Assembly: GCF_946479755.1 (NCBI RefSeq) | Contig: NZ_CAMLHC010000009.1 | Coordinates: 62,001 to 126,000 of the forward strand | Direction of reading: 5' to 3' | DNA length: 64,000 bases | From: an uncultured Chitinophaga sp. | GTDB taxonomy: Bacteria; Bacteroidota; Bacteroidia; Chitinophagales; Chitinophagaceae | Part shown: positions 7,036 to 14,844 of the stretch, piece by piece | Position numbering within the stretch: position 1 is the stretch's first letter | Layout: each line of letters opens with the position of its first letter | The notes under the pieces: model-generated | Seen by the model: only the letters and a program-made list of their open reading frames with translations | Told to the model about the DNA's origin: nothing | The model's database searches: none | Program-made: the position numbers and the translations under genes

Positions 7036-7740
7036 TCAGTCTATTTTCTTCGTAGTAAATCTTTTGATAAAATATGCCAACAACGGTACATCTGCCTTTT
7101 CCAGCGGATGTGCCGTATCCGGCAGAATGGTCATCTGTGCCTCCGGCAAAGCCCTGTACACCTCCACCGTTTCCGAAAAAGATACCATGTTGTCCCGGTC
7201 ACCCATCATTAACATACAGGGAGATGCGATCTGTGCGTAATCCTGCGTTTTGAGCAGTGACTGGTGCCCCAGGTCTTCGATCAGCTGTGCCGTCCGTGTC
7301 ACCACTTCCTTCCAGTCGTTCGGGCTGTGCCGCTCTGCCAGTAACTGGGCAAACTTCGGTACTTTTTCCGCTATCAGTGCGGGATTCAGCTGTTTAACCT
7401 CTTTGCCTGCGGTAGCTTCGTTCCAGTTGTATTTGGTGGCCAGCGTCATCACCCTTCCTATTTTCTCCGGATAGTGCCGGGCCAGGTACATGGCCACATA
7501 GCCGCCCATGCTGTATCCGAAGATATGCACAAAGTCAAGCTGATGCTGGTCGAGGTACTCCAGCACCTCCGCCGCAAACACCTGTACATTAAAACCATTT
7601 TGGGAAAACGGTACGCTGCCGTGACCACTGAAGTTGATCGCATGAATATCGTAGTAGGGTTCCAGTTGTGCTGCCAGCTGTTCGAACTGTTTTGCAGAGC
7701 CGAGAGCGCCGTGCAGCAGCAGTAGAGGGAATTTATGCAT
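7036..7740 (-). CDS. alpha/beta-fold hydrolase
   Basis: Soluble hydrolase of 234 residues with the full alpha/beta-hydrolase set: oxyanion LLLHGALGS (7-15), nucleophile S77 in GYSMGG, acid D183 in GDRDNMV and H211 in DTAHPLE. It resembles the MhpC/BioH group of small esterases, but the substrate cannot be told. The gene is convergent with kynA, with only 4 bp between stop codons and no visible terminator. Its start codon lies inside the left arm of an inverted repeat (7737-7748), an uncommon placement. Confidence 0.85.
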   Translation of the reverse strand: MHKFPLLLLHGALGSAKQFEQLAAQLEPYYDIHAINFSGHGSVPFSQNGFNVQVFAAEVLEYLDQHQLDFVHIFGYSMGGYVAMYLARHYPEKIGRVMTLATKYNWNEATAGKEVKQLNPALIAEKVPKFAQLLAERHSPNDWKEVVTRTAQLIEDLGHQSLLKTQDYAQIASPCMLMMGDRDNMVSFSETVEVYRALPEAQMTILPDTAHPLEKADVPLLAYFIKRFTTKKID

Positions 7741-7882
7741 TTTGATATCTGAATATTTTAAGATTTAGTTATTGGAGTCTTGTTATTAACGATTGCTATT
7801 TAAAGGAAAATCTCCTTAAAAACAAGCGTTTAAAACAAATGGGTCAATAATTAAATGCTCAGATATCCAAATATCAAAATGC
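7737..7882. repeat. inverted repeat flanking a 146-bp spacer
   Basis: GCATTTTGATAT at 7737-7748 is repeated in inverse orientation at 7871-7882 and both arms continue with partial matches (GATATC-like blocks). The spacer between the hydrolase start and the SDR stop is AT-rich, with no gene. It belongs to the group of intergenic inverted repeats described at 35724-35781. Confidence 0.5.
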
Positions 7883-7886
7883 CAAA

Positions 7887-8639
7887 TCACCGAGCCAGGT
7901 ACGCCCCGTCTACCGGGTAATAACCACCGGTTACGAAGGAAGAGAGGGGAGCGCTTAGCCATAATACAAGTTCCGCCACTTCCTCCGGCTTGCCTAACCG
8001 GCCTATGGGATGCAAGCCTACCAGGCCCTGCATCTCCTGCTGGCTCAGATGTTTGGTTAATAAGGGTGTTTCAATGAATCCGGGGCCTACTGCATTGACA
8101 CGGATGCCTTTGGCGGAATATTCCAGGGCAGCCGTTTTGGTAAGGCCTACCACCGCATGTTTGGCAGCCACGTAGGCGCAGGAGCCTGCAAACCCTGCGG
8201 TGCCGAGGATAGAGGCCATATTGACGATGGCGCCGGTGCCTGCTTTTTCCATGACGGGCAACTGGTACCGCATACCGAAGAAAACGCCGTTGAGGTTAAT
8301 GCCGATCACTTTTTCCCACTCATTGAGCTTGTAATTGCCGGTAGGAGCGGATTCGCCGCCGATGCCCGCATTGTTGCAGGCGATGTCCAGTTTCCCGTAT
8401 TCCTGGAGGGTGGCGGCTACCAGCTGCTCATTGTCTTCCGCTTTGCTGACGTCCGCTTTCACGAAAAAAGCTTTGCCGCCCGCCCGCTGTATGTCTTCCA
8501 CCACTGCAAACCCGCCTTTGTCGTCTATGTCGCTGACTACCACGCTGGCGCCGTTGCGCGCATAAAGTTCCGCTACGCTGCGGCCGATGCCTGAGCCGGC
8601 CCCCGTTACCAATGCCACCTTGTCTTTCAGAAGTTCCAT
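7887..8639 (-). CDS. SDR-family oxidoreductase (classical)
   Basis: NAD(P)-dependent dehydrogenase of 250 residues. It shows the glycine motif TGAGSGIG (12-19), D37 at the end of the second strand (favouring NAD), NNAG at 89-92, and the catalytic S143, Y156 and K160 (YVAAK). The C-terminus (TGGYYPVDGAYLAR) is typical of glucose-1-dehydrogenase/3-oxoacyl reductase-like SDRs. The substrate is unknown. The gene is 146 bp upstream of the hydrolase gene on the same strand, separated by an inverted repeat, so the two may not be one operon. Confidence 0.9.
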   Translation of the reverse strand: MELLKDKVALVTGAGSGIGRSVAELYARNGASVVVSDIDDKGGFAVVEDIQRAGGKAFFVKADVSKAEDNEQLVAATLQEYGKLDIACNNAGIGGESAPTGNYKLNEWEKVIGINLNGVFFGMRYQLPVMEKAGTGAIVNMASILGTAGFAGSCAYVAAKHAVVGLTKTAALEYSAKGIRVNAVGPGFIETPLLTKHLSQQEMQGLVGLHPIGRLGKPEEVAELVLWLSAPLSSFVTGGYYPVDGAYLAR

Positions 8640-8699
8640 AACATTCGTTTTGGCTCTTTAACAATGCGGTAGTGTTAAATGTTCCTCGTATTTTTTTGT

Positions 8700-8707
8700 T
8701 ATTTTTG
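8700..8707 (+). promoter_or_regulatory. candidate -7 element for DUF4290-murA
   Basis: TATTTTTG matches TAnnTTTG and would give a leader of about 65 nt before the DUF4290 gene at 8779. No good -33 partner is seen. Confidence 0.4.
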
Positions 8708-8778
8708 CAGGGATGTTGTCACTTTACTATCTTCACTTTAAGATGTTCCTACATCAATAATACTTTTAAATACATATA

Positions 8779-9492
8779 ATGGAATATAATACCACGCGTA
8801 ATTACCTGATAATGAAGGAATATGGCCGGAATATCCAGAAAATGGTGGAATTCCTGGGAACCATAGAGGACGATGAGGAGCGCCAGCGCAATGCGATGGC
8901 GGTGATTGAATTAATGGGTACGCTGAATCCGCATCTGAGAAATGTGGAAGACTTCAGGCACAAACTCTGGGACCACCTGTTCAATATATCCGGCTTCACC
9001 CTGAAAGTGGAATCACCTTACCCGGTGCCTACCCAGGAAGCTTTGCGGGCTAAACCGGACCGTTTGCCTTATCCCAAAAAATACCCGCGTAACCGTCACT
9101 TCGGTAAAAACCTGGAGATGGTGATCGATAAAGCTCTGCACGAAGACAATACCGAGAAAAAAGAAGGGTTTACCCAGTGCATCGGCAACTACATGAAACT
9201 GGCCTATTCCAACTGGCATAAAGAAAGCGTGCACGATGACGCCATCAAGGCAGAACTGGCGGCTATCACCAACGGCGGCCTGGAGTTCCAGACCGGCGGT
9301 GCATCTATACCTGTGCAGACGACTACATCGTTTAACCTCGGTGGTAACACCAGCGGCGGTGGCGGCGGTGATCATTTCCGTACCAACAAACGCAAAAACT
9401 TCCAGCAGAACAAACAGTTCAAAAGCAACAGCGGCGGAGGAAAAAATAATAACAAGCACAATAACAAATACAACAAAAACAGGAACAAGTGA
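8779..9492 (+). CDS. DUF4290 domain-containing protein
   Basis: Bacteroidota-specific protein of 237 residues. The N-terminal 180 residues form a conserved, charged, mainly helical domain (MEYNTTRNYLIMKEYGRNIQ start is typical of DUF4290); the C-terminal 55 residues are a low-complexity tail rich in Gly, Asn and Lys, perhaps RNA- or nucleic-acid-binding. It has no signal peptide. Its stop codon overlaps the GTG start of murA (GTGA), so translation is coupled. A link to peptidoglycan synthesis is only inferred from this pairing. Confidence 0.85.
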   Translation: MEYNTTRNYLIMKEYGRNIQKMVEFLGTIEDDEERQRNAMAVIELMGTLNPHLRNVEDFRHKLWDHLFNISGFTLKVESPYPVPTQEALRAKPDRLPYPKKYPRNRHFGKNLEMVIDKALHEDNTEKKEGFTQCIGNYMKLAYSNWHKESVHDDAIKAELAAITNGGLEFQTGGASIPVQTTTSFNLGGNTSGGGGGDHFRTNKRKNFQQNKQFKSNSGGGKNNNKHNNKYNKNRNK

Positions 9493-10799
9493 GCAGTGCT
9501 TTTGAAGTAAGAGGTGGCAACCGTCTCAAAGGTGAAATTATACCGCAGGGAGCCAAAAACGAAGCTTTACAGATCATCAGTGCCGTGATGCTGACTTCAG
9601 AGAAAGTCACCATTCACAATATTCCCGATATAGTAGATGTCAACTTGCTGATAGAGCTGCTGGGCGATGCCGGTGTGAAGGTAAACCGTATCAGCCGCGA
9701 CAAGTGCGAGTTTCAGGCAGATGATATTGACCTGGCCTATTTGCAGGGCGCCGATTTCAAAAAGAAATCCGGCCGGCTGCGTGGCTCCGTGATGATCGCC
9801 GGCCCGCTGCTGGCAAGGTTCGGCAAAGCGCTGATCCCTAAACCCGGAGGCGACAAGATCGGCCGCCGCAGGCTCGACACGCACATCATCGGATTTGAAA
9901 AACTGGGTGCGCGCTTCAACTACGAATCAGACGATAACTATTTCCGCCTCGAAGCCCCCGGTGGCCTGAAAGGCACTTATATGCTGCTGGATGAACCCAG
10001 TGTGACCGGTACCGCCAACATCGTGATGGCCGCCGTACTGGCGCAGGGCACCACCACCATCTACAACGCTGCCTGCGAACCTTATCTGCAGCAGCTCTGT
10101 AAAATGCTCAACAGCATGGGCGCCCGTATCAGCGGCGTAGGTTCCAACCTGCTCACCATTGAAGGGGTAACCAGCCTGGGCGGCTGTCAGCATACCATGC
10201 TGCCGGACATGATCGAAATCGGATCGTTCATCGGCCTCGCCGCCATGACGCAGAGCGAGCTGACCATCAAAAACGCCGGCGTGGAAAGCCTGGGCATTAT
10301 CCCGGAGAAATTCCGCTCCCTCGGCATTCAGCTGGAAATCAGGGGCAACGACATTTATATCCCCTCCCAGGAATCGTATGAAATACAGACGTTCCTGGAC
10401 GGCTCTATCCTCACTATTGCAGACCATCCGTGGCCCGGCTTTACACCCGACCTGCTCAGCATCGTGCTGGTAGTGGCCACACAGGCCAAAGGCAGCGTGA
10501 TGATCCACCAGAAAATGTTCGAGAGCCGCCTGTTCTTTGTGGACAAGCTCATTGATATGGGCGCACAGATCGTACTCTGTGATCCGCACCGTGCCGTAGT
10601 GATAGGCCTGGGCCGTCAGCACCCGCTGCGTGGCATCACCATGTCTTCCCCGGATATCCGTGCCGGTGTGTCGCTCCTGATCGCTGCCCTGAGCGCGGAA
10701 GGCAAGAGCACTATCCAGAACATTGACCAGATTGACCGCGGTTACCAGTACATCGACGAACGGTTGAGAAACCTGGGCGCCGACATCAAACGCGTATAA
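9489..10799 (+). CDS. murA: UDP-N-acetylglucosamine 1-carboxyvinyltransferase
   Basis: First committed enzyme of peptidoglycan synthesis, transferring enolpyruvate from PEP to UDP-GlcNAc in the cytoplasm. The 436-residue protein has the EPSP-synthase fold, K23 in QGAKNEAL and the catalytic Asp in GFTPDLLS. The loop residue that fosfomycin alkylates (Cys115 in E. coli, PGGCxIG) is D122 here (KPGGDKIGRRRLDTH), a change known to give fosfomycin insensitivity in other bacteria. The gene starts with GTG at 9489, overlapping the DUF4290 stop by four bases, and ends just before a strong hairpin. Confidence 0.95.
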   Translation: MSSAFEVRGGNRLKGEIIPQGAKNEALQIISAVMLTSEKVTIHNIPDIVDVNLLIELLGDAGVKVNRISRDKCEFQADDIDLAYLQGADFKKKSGRLRGSVMIAGPLLARFGKALIPKPGGDKIGRRRLDTHIIGFEKLGARFNYESDDNYFRLEAPGGLKGTYMLLDEPSVTGTANIVMAAVLAQGTTTIYNAACEPYLQQLCKMLNSMGARISGVGSNLLTIEGVTSLGGCQHTMLPDMIEIGSFIGLAAMTQSELTIKNAGVESLGIIPEKFRSLGIQLEIRGNDIYIPSQESYEIQTFLDGSILTIADHPWPGFTPDLLSIVLVVATQAKGSVMIHQKMFESRLFFVDKLIDMGAQIVLCDPHRAVVIGLGRQHPLRGITMSSPDIRAGVSLLIAALSAEGKSTIQNIDQIDRGYQYIDERLRNLGADIKRV

Positions 10800-10822
10800 A
10801 AACAAACGGTTAATATTACCTC

Positions 10823-10865
10823 AAAACCCAAATTCCGGGCAACCTTTTACCGGATTTTGGGTTTT
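10823..10865 (+). terminator. hairpin terminator after murA
   Basis: A 16-bp stem with one mismatch (10823-10838 with 10850-10865) closes an 11-nt loop; the 3' arm ends in TTTT, with no longer U-run. It sits between murA and gmk. Confidence 0.6.
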
Positions 10866-10908
10866 GCATTTGAAAGAAACCGCCACATTTCGATTTTTGA
10901 TTAGCATA

Positions 10909-11478
10909 ATGGAAAAAAAGATCATCATTATCACCGCCCCCTCCGGAGCGGGTAAGACCACCATCGTAAAGAAACTGCTGGCCAGCATGCCTGTACTGGC
11001 CTTTTCCATATCTGCCGCCACCCGTACGGCCCGCGCCGGCGAGGTGAACGGAAAGGATTATTATTTCATGACCACAGAAGAATTTCACGCTAAAATCGAT
11101 GCAAACGCCTTCGCGGAATATGAAATGGTATATGCCGGTAAATACTACGGCACCCTGAAAAGCGAACTGGAACGTATCTGGGCCGATACCCGGATACCAA
11201 TGGTGGATATTGATGTGAAAGGCGCCCTCTCTATTAAAGAACATTACCACGATAAAGCCCTGACAATTTTTATTCAGCCTCCCTCCATCGATGCGCTGCG
11301 CGCCCGTCTCAGCGACAGGGGCACCGAAACACAGGCATCTATCGACGAGCGGCTGGCCAAAGCACAGTACGAACTGTCGTTCGCCCATGAGTTTGACAGG
11401 ATTGTTGTCAACGATGAACTGGAACGCGCCTACGAAGAAGTAAAAACGCTGGTGCAGGATTTTTTAAATATAAAATAG
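10909..11478 (+). CDS. gmk: guanylate kinase
   Basis: Phosphorylates GMP to GDP with ATP. The 189-residue protein carries the P-loop APSGAGKTT (10-18), the GMP-binding SAATRTARAGEVNGKDYYF block, EYEMVYAGKYYGT and VDIDVKGA. The in-frame ATG at 10864 would add 15 unrelated residues, so ATG 10909 (MEKKIIIITAPSG) is used. It is separated from murA by a hairpin and so probably has its own promoter in the AT-rich stretch before it. Confidence 0.95.
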   Translation: MEKKIIIITAPSGAGKTTIVKKLLASMPVLAFSISAATRTARAGEVNGKDYYFMTTEEFHAKIDANAFAEYEMVYAGKYYGTLKSELERIWADTRIPMVDIDVKGALSIKEHYHDKALTIFIQPPSIDALRARLSDRGTETQASIDERLAKAQYELSFAHEFDRIVVNDELERAYEEVKTLVQDFLNIK

Positions 11479-11507
11479 CAGGGAGATCGTTGGTGTACCT
11501 AATTCAT

Positions 11508-11515
11508 TATTTTTG
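11508..11515 (+). promoter_or_regulatory. candidate -7 element for gldE
   Basis: TATTTTTG is an exact TAnnTTTG match ending 5 nt before the gldE ATG (11521). A TTG at 11490-11492 gives a short 15-nt spacer. The implied transcription start falls on the start codon. Confidence 0.45.
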
Positions 11516-11520
11516 TTAGG

Positions 11521-12786
11521 ATGGACGGATACACAATTATAATTCTAGTTTCTCTCTTACTGCTGGCAGGCTTCTTTGCGGGCATTGAAGCTGCCTTTGC
11601 CAATGTGAATAAACTCAGCATTGAGCTCAAAAGAAAGCAGGGGAGGGCTACCGGCAAAATACTGGCCGGTTTTACCGAGCACCCCAGCCGTTTTCTGGCA
11701 ACCAGCCTGGTAGGGCTGACCATTACCGTGGTGATCTACAGCATCCTGCTGGCAGGCTTCTTTCAGCCTGTGTGGGAAGCCAGCACCGCTACGCCCGACA
11801 ACGTGCCCATGCCGCTGGTGATTTTCCTGGAAATATTGCTGGCATCCCTGGCCATGCTGTTTCTCGGATTTTTTATTCCAAGGGCTATCTTCCGCTCACG
11901 ACCCGAAGCATTGCTGAGCTTTTTTGCGTTGCCTATTTCTATCGTGGCCAAACCACTGTATATCATTGGCAACCTGCTGGTGTCTATCTCTGAATGGATG
12001 CTGAAATATCTTTTCAACGTCCGTATCCTCGAAACACGGGAGTCCTTTAGCCGTGTGGATGTAGAGCATTTCATCCGGCAGTCGCAGCAACATGTGGGCG
12101 AAAACCAGGAGCTGAATACAGAACTGTTTGAAAACGCGCTTTCACTGGCGCATGTAAAAATCCGTGGTTGCCTTATCCCGCGTAAGGAGATCGAAGCGCT
12201 CGATATCAAAAATCCGATCATCGATGCCCGGAAAAAATTCATGGAAACCAAACTCTCCAAGATTATTATTTATGATACCACCATCGATAATATTCTCGGA
12301 TATATTCATCAGCTGGACATGTTCAAGAACCCGCAGAACATCGAAAGCATCATCCATCCGATACTGGCTGTACCGGAAACCATGAGCGCCATCGATCTGC
12401 TGAGCAAGTTCAACAAAGAACGCAAAAGCATTGCGTGGGTGGTGGATGAGTTTGGCGGCACCGCAGGTATTGTGACCATAGAAGATGTACTGGAAGAAAT
12501 TTTCGGAGAAATCAAAGACGAACACGATGAAGAAGAGTTCGTGGAAAAACAGATCGCCGAAAAAGAGTACATTTTTTCAGGCCGGCTGGAACTAGATTAC
12601 TTAAACGAAAAATACAGCCTCGATTTTCCGGAAGATGAAAGCGAAACACTGTCCGGTTATATCATCAACCATCATGAAACCATTCCGAAGATCAAGGAAC
12701 GGATCATTATTGGTGACTATGAGTTTGATATACTGAATGTTACGGATACACGCATTGAGATGGTGAAGATGAAAATCCTGGGCTAA
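11521..12786 (+). CDS. gldE: CNNM/CBS transporter-associated protein, GldE-like
   Basis: Inner-membrane protein of 421 residues. An N-terminal CNNM (DUF21) domain has three to four helices (about 5-28, 60-82, 98-120, 130-158), followed by a CBS pair (about 215-325) containing DEFGGTAGIVTIEDVLEEIF (309-328), and a C-terminal CorC/HlyC domain (about 345-420). This architecture is shared by magnesium/cobalt efflux proteins; in Bacteroidota the copy of this size is called GldE and is linked to gliding motility. gldC is also in the window (42702), but not adjacent. Start: ATG 11521, 5 nt after a promoter -7 match. Confidence 0.85.
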   Translation: MDGYTIIILVSLLLLAGFFAGIEAAFANVNKLSIELKRKQGRATGKILAGFTEHPSRFLATSLVGLTITVVIYSILLAGFFQPVWEASTATPDNVPMPLVIFLEILLASLAMLFLGFFIPRAIFRSRPEALLSFFALPISIVAKPLYIIGNLLVSISEWMLKYLFNVRILETRESFSRVDVEHFIRQSQQHVGENQELNTELFENALSLAHVKIRGCLIPRKEIEALDIKNPIIDARKKFMETKLSKIIIYDTTIDNILGYIHQLDMFKNPQNIESIIHPILAVPETMSAIDLLSKFNKERKSIAWVVDEFGGTAGIVTIEDVLEEIFGEIKDEHDEEEFVEKQIAEKEYIFSGRLELDYLNEKYSLDFPEDESETLSGYIINHHETIPKIKERIIIGDYEFDILNVTDTRIEMVKMKILG

Positions 12787-12992
12787 AAAGTTGTTTTTTG
12801 ACCGGTGTTATACGATGTTTATATGATATAAAATTTTTTATAATATCTGTATTAACGGTACAATAACAATTTTGCTAAAACGTTTTTAAAAAAAGTAGTA
12901 GGAATTTAACACGGATTGTATACATTTGCTGTAGATGATGTAACACAATGATTTGATTTTTGTTAAAAGGTTGTAAAAAAAGTGTTCCAACA
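12787..12992. other. AT-rich intergenic DNA after gldE
   Basis: This is the first part of the 578-bp stretch without a protein gene. It is strongly AT-rich, with runs of T and A, and holds no clear terminator hairpin, RNA or open reading frame that I can support. The rest of the stretch holds a candidate small RNA and the tatC promoter. Confidence 0.6.
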
Positions 12993-13022
12993 TTGATAAT
13001 AAAATAATTCTTGTTATTTTTG
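12993..13022 (+). promoter_or_regulatory. promoter of candidate small RNA
   Basis: TTG (12993-12995), a 19-nt spacer and TATTTTTG (13015-13022) match the Bacteroidota consensus with ideal spacing. The predicted start is near 13029; no protein gene follows in the expected place. Confidence 0.65.
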
Positions 13023-13028
13023 TATTAC

Positions 13029-13193
13029 AAAATAAAAGCAACCAGTGATTCTTACTTATTCTGAACGCTTGCCATCAATTAGGTAAGTAGCTGAACTGGA
13101 AGCAAAAGACATTCTCGAATTCAACTTTTTTGGGGTTAACAAACAATGGATGAAAGGCCGGCTCTTGATTCTTCTCGGGCTGGCTCTTTTTTT
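13029..13193 (+). ncRNA. candidate small RNA, about 165 nt
   Basis: The segment runs from a consensus promoter to a Rho-independent terminator. Near its 5' end a nested stem forms: CCAGT (13042-13046) with ACTGG (13095-13099), and CTTACTTA (13051-13058) with TAGGTAAG (13080-13087, one G-U), closing a 21-nt loop; an internal bulge separates the two helices. Size, isolation and the bulged rod remind me of the 6S RNAs proposed in Bacteroidota, but I cannot confirm the family by reading. The end positions are estimates. Confidence 0.45.
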
Positions 13194-13266
13194 GTCCCTG
13201 CTCATCGCCTGCTATCTCACGCAACATCATGCCGTTGCAGCACTTCCGCTCTTAAAAGACTATTAA
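13150..13266 (+). CDS. possible 38-residue lipoprotein-like peptide
   Basis: ATG at 13150 opens a 38-codon frame: two basic residues, a 17-residue hydrophobic stretch and a LIAC lipobox-like site at residue 21, then 17 residues ending LLKDY. It reads like a tiny lipoprotein, but its first third coincides with the terminator hairpin of the candidate small RNA, whose T-run creates the Leu/Phe codons. It may therefore be chance. No ribosome binding site or homologue is recognised. Confidence 0.2.
   Translation: MKGRLLILLGLALFLSLLIACYLTQHHAVAALPLLKDY
13157..13193 (+). terminator. terminator of candidate small RNA
   Basis: An 8-bp GC-rich stem (13157-13164 with 13177-13184, two G-U pairs) with a 12-nt loop is followed by TCTTTTTTT. 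Confidence 0.6.
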
Positions 13267-13315
13267 AACCTGCTACTTTATCGCCCCTGCGCTGTAAATT
13301 GTAGTCTCCATCCGC

Positions 13316-13323
13316 TATATTTG
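13316..13323 (+). promoter_or_regulatory. candidate -7 element for tatC
   Basis: TATATTTG matches TAnnTTTG and lies 41 nt before the tatC ATG. A TTG at 13299-13301 is closer than the usual spacing. Confidence 0.45.
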
Positions 13324-13364
13324 TGCTCCTGTAGAAGAAACATTCAACTTCGATCGATCGTATC

Positions 13365-14222
13365 ATGTTAAAGAAACTTTTTTCCAATAACGAGGACAAG
13401 GCAGAGATGTCGTTTTTTGATCACCTCGAAGATCTCCGCTGGCACCTCGTAAGATCAGCATTTGCGCTTGTGGCGTTCAGTGTGTTCGGGTTTGTATATA
13501 CCCAGGAAATTCTGGACAATGTGATCTTCGGACCTACCAATGCCGATTTCCCTTCCTACATTGCCTTGTGTAAACTGAGCCACTGGATTGGCATGGGCGA
13601 CAAACTTTGTATCACACCGGTGAAGGTGACTTTCCTGAACTATAAAATGGTAGGCCAGATCATGCTGCAGTTCAAGCTGGCCTTTATGATCGGGTTTGTA
13701 TGCGCCTTCCCTTATATTTTCTGGGAGTTCTGGCGCTTCGTGAAACCGGCGCTGAAAGAGAAAGAGCTGAAAGGGGCCAGGGGCGCTATCTTCTGGGTGT
13801 CTTTCCAGTTTTTTCTGGGTATCGCTTTCGCGTACTTCCTGATGGCGCCTTTCACCATCAACTTCCTGGCGTCTTACACCGTAACGGACAAAGCGTTGAA
13901 CCAGTTCTTTATGGACGATTATTTCGATCTGATGACCCAGATCGTACTCGGCATGGGGCTGCTGTTCGAATTGCCGATCCTGGTGTTTTTCCTGACCAAA
14001 CTGGGCATTCTGACACCGGACTTCCTCCGGGCCTACAGAAGGCACGCTATCGTGGTTATTCTGATCCTGGCGGCCATTATTACCCCGCCCGACCTGATTG
14101 ACCAGCTGATTGTATTCGCACCTTTATACTGTCTTTACGAAATCAGTATCTTCGTGTCCAAGAAAGCGCTCCGTGACAGAGAATCAGTAGAACGGAAACA
14201 GGAAGTGCAGGAATGGTCCTAA
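13365..14222 (+). CDS. tatC: Sec-independent protein translocase TatC
   Basis: Polytopic inner-membrane core of the twin-arginine translocase, which binds RR signal peptides and exports folded proteins. Its 285 residues include the N-terminal FFDHLEDLRWHL motif, six hydrophobic helices, and the signature FPYIFWEFWRFVKPAL in the first cytoplasmic loop. A longer periplasmic loop between helices 1 and 2 (about 50-95) is typical of Bacteroidota. tatA is not in the window. A likely client is the RR-bearing Gfo/Idh/MocA protein at 57089. rpiB follows 34 bp downstream and may be co-transcribed. Confidence 0.95.
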   Translation: MLKKLFSNNEDKAEMSFFDHLEDLRWHLVRSAFALVAFSVFGFVYTQEILDNVIFGPTNADFPSYIALCKLSHWIGMGDKLCITPVKVTFLNYKMVGQIMLQFKLAFMIGFVCAFPYIFWEFWRFVKPALKEKELKGARGAIFWVSFQFFLGIAFAYFLMAPFTINFLASYTVTDKALNQFFMDDYFDLMTQIVLGMGLLFELPILVFFLTKLGILTPDFLRAYRRHAIVVILILAAIITPPDLIDQLIVFAPLYCLYEISIFVSKKALRDRESVERKQEVQEWS

Positions 14223-14256
14223 CAGTGGATGCTCATTAACCGTAAACACTCACGCT

Positions 14257-14718
14257 ATGCAACAACATAACACTTTTGACACTGCTTTGCCCGTAGCCAT
14301 CGGCTCAGACCACGCAGGATTTGAATACAAGGAGGAAGTAATTTCCTACCTGGAAGCGAAAGGACTGTCAGTAAAAGATTTTGGTACGCATTCCAAAGAT
14401 TCGGTAGACTATCCGGATTACGCACACCCGGTTTCTACCGCTGTGGAAAGAGGACAGGCTGCCTTTGGTATCCTGATCTGCGGCAGCGCCAACGGAGTGG
14501 CTATCACGGCCAATAAACACCAGGGCATCCGCGCTGCCATCTGCTGGGGCGAAGAACTGTCCAGGCTGGCGCGCTCCCACAACAACGCGAATGTATTATG
14601 TATTCCTGCCCGTTTTGTGGATGTAGCCGTGGCTAATCAAATGGTGGACGTGTTCATCGACACGCCGTTTGAAGGCGGTCGTCACCAGAACCGTGTCAGC
14701 AAAATGGCCTGTCTGTAA
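14257..14718 (+). CDS. rpiB: ribose 5-phosphate isomerase B
   Basis: Interconverts ribose 5-phosphate and ribulose 5-phosphate in the pentose phosphate pathway. The 153-residue protein belongs to the LacAB/RpiB family: GSDHAGFEYK (16-25), base C75 in ICGSANG, and H108 with N109/N110 in RSHNNANVL. It is distinct from RpiA. It follows tatC by 34 bp and is followed by a near-perfect terminator at 14778-14809, so this is the end of a unit. Confidence 0.95.
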   Translation: MQQHNTFDTALPVAIGSDHAGFEYKEEVISYLEAKGLSVKDFGTHSKDSVDYPDYAHPVSTAVERGQAAFGILICGSANGVAITANKHQGIRAAICWGEELSRLARSHNNANVLCIPARFVDVAVANQMVDVFIDTPFEGGRHQNRVSKMACL

Positions 14719-14777
14719 TGGTTTTTGACCACTCCCCACAAAGGAGGGGCCGTACCTTTTCATATTATTTGTAACTT

Positions 14778-14809
14778 AAAGAGCCGGATGAAAATCCGGC
14801 TCTTTTTTT
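14778..14809 (+). terminator. terminator after rpiB
   Basis: A perfect 12-bp stem (14778-14789 with 14794-14805) with a GAAA loop is followed by a T-run to 14809. Confidence 0.9.
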
Positions 14810-14844
14810 ATAGGCCGGTATCCGGCTTCACCAAAAAGCAGTTC

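Noticed and set aside
9927..10805. 292-codon minus-strand frame across murA
   Set aside because: Antisense shadow of a well-conserved enzyme, with no family features.
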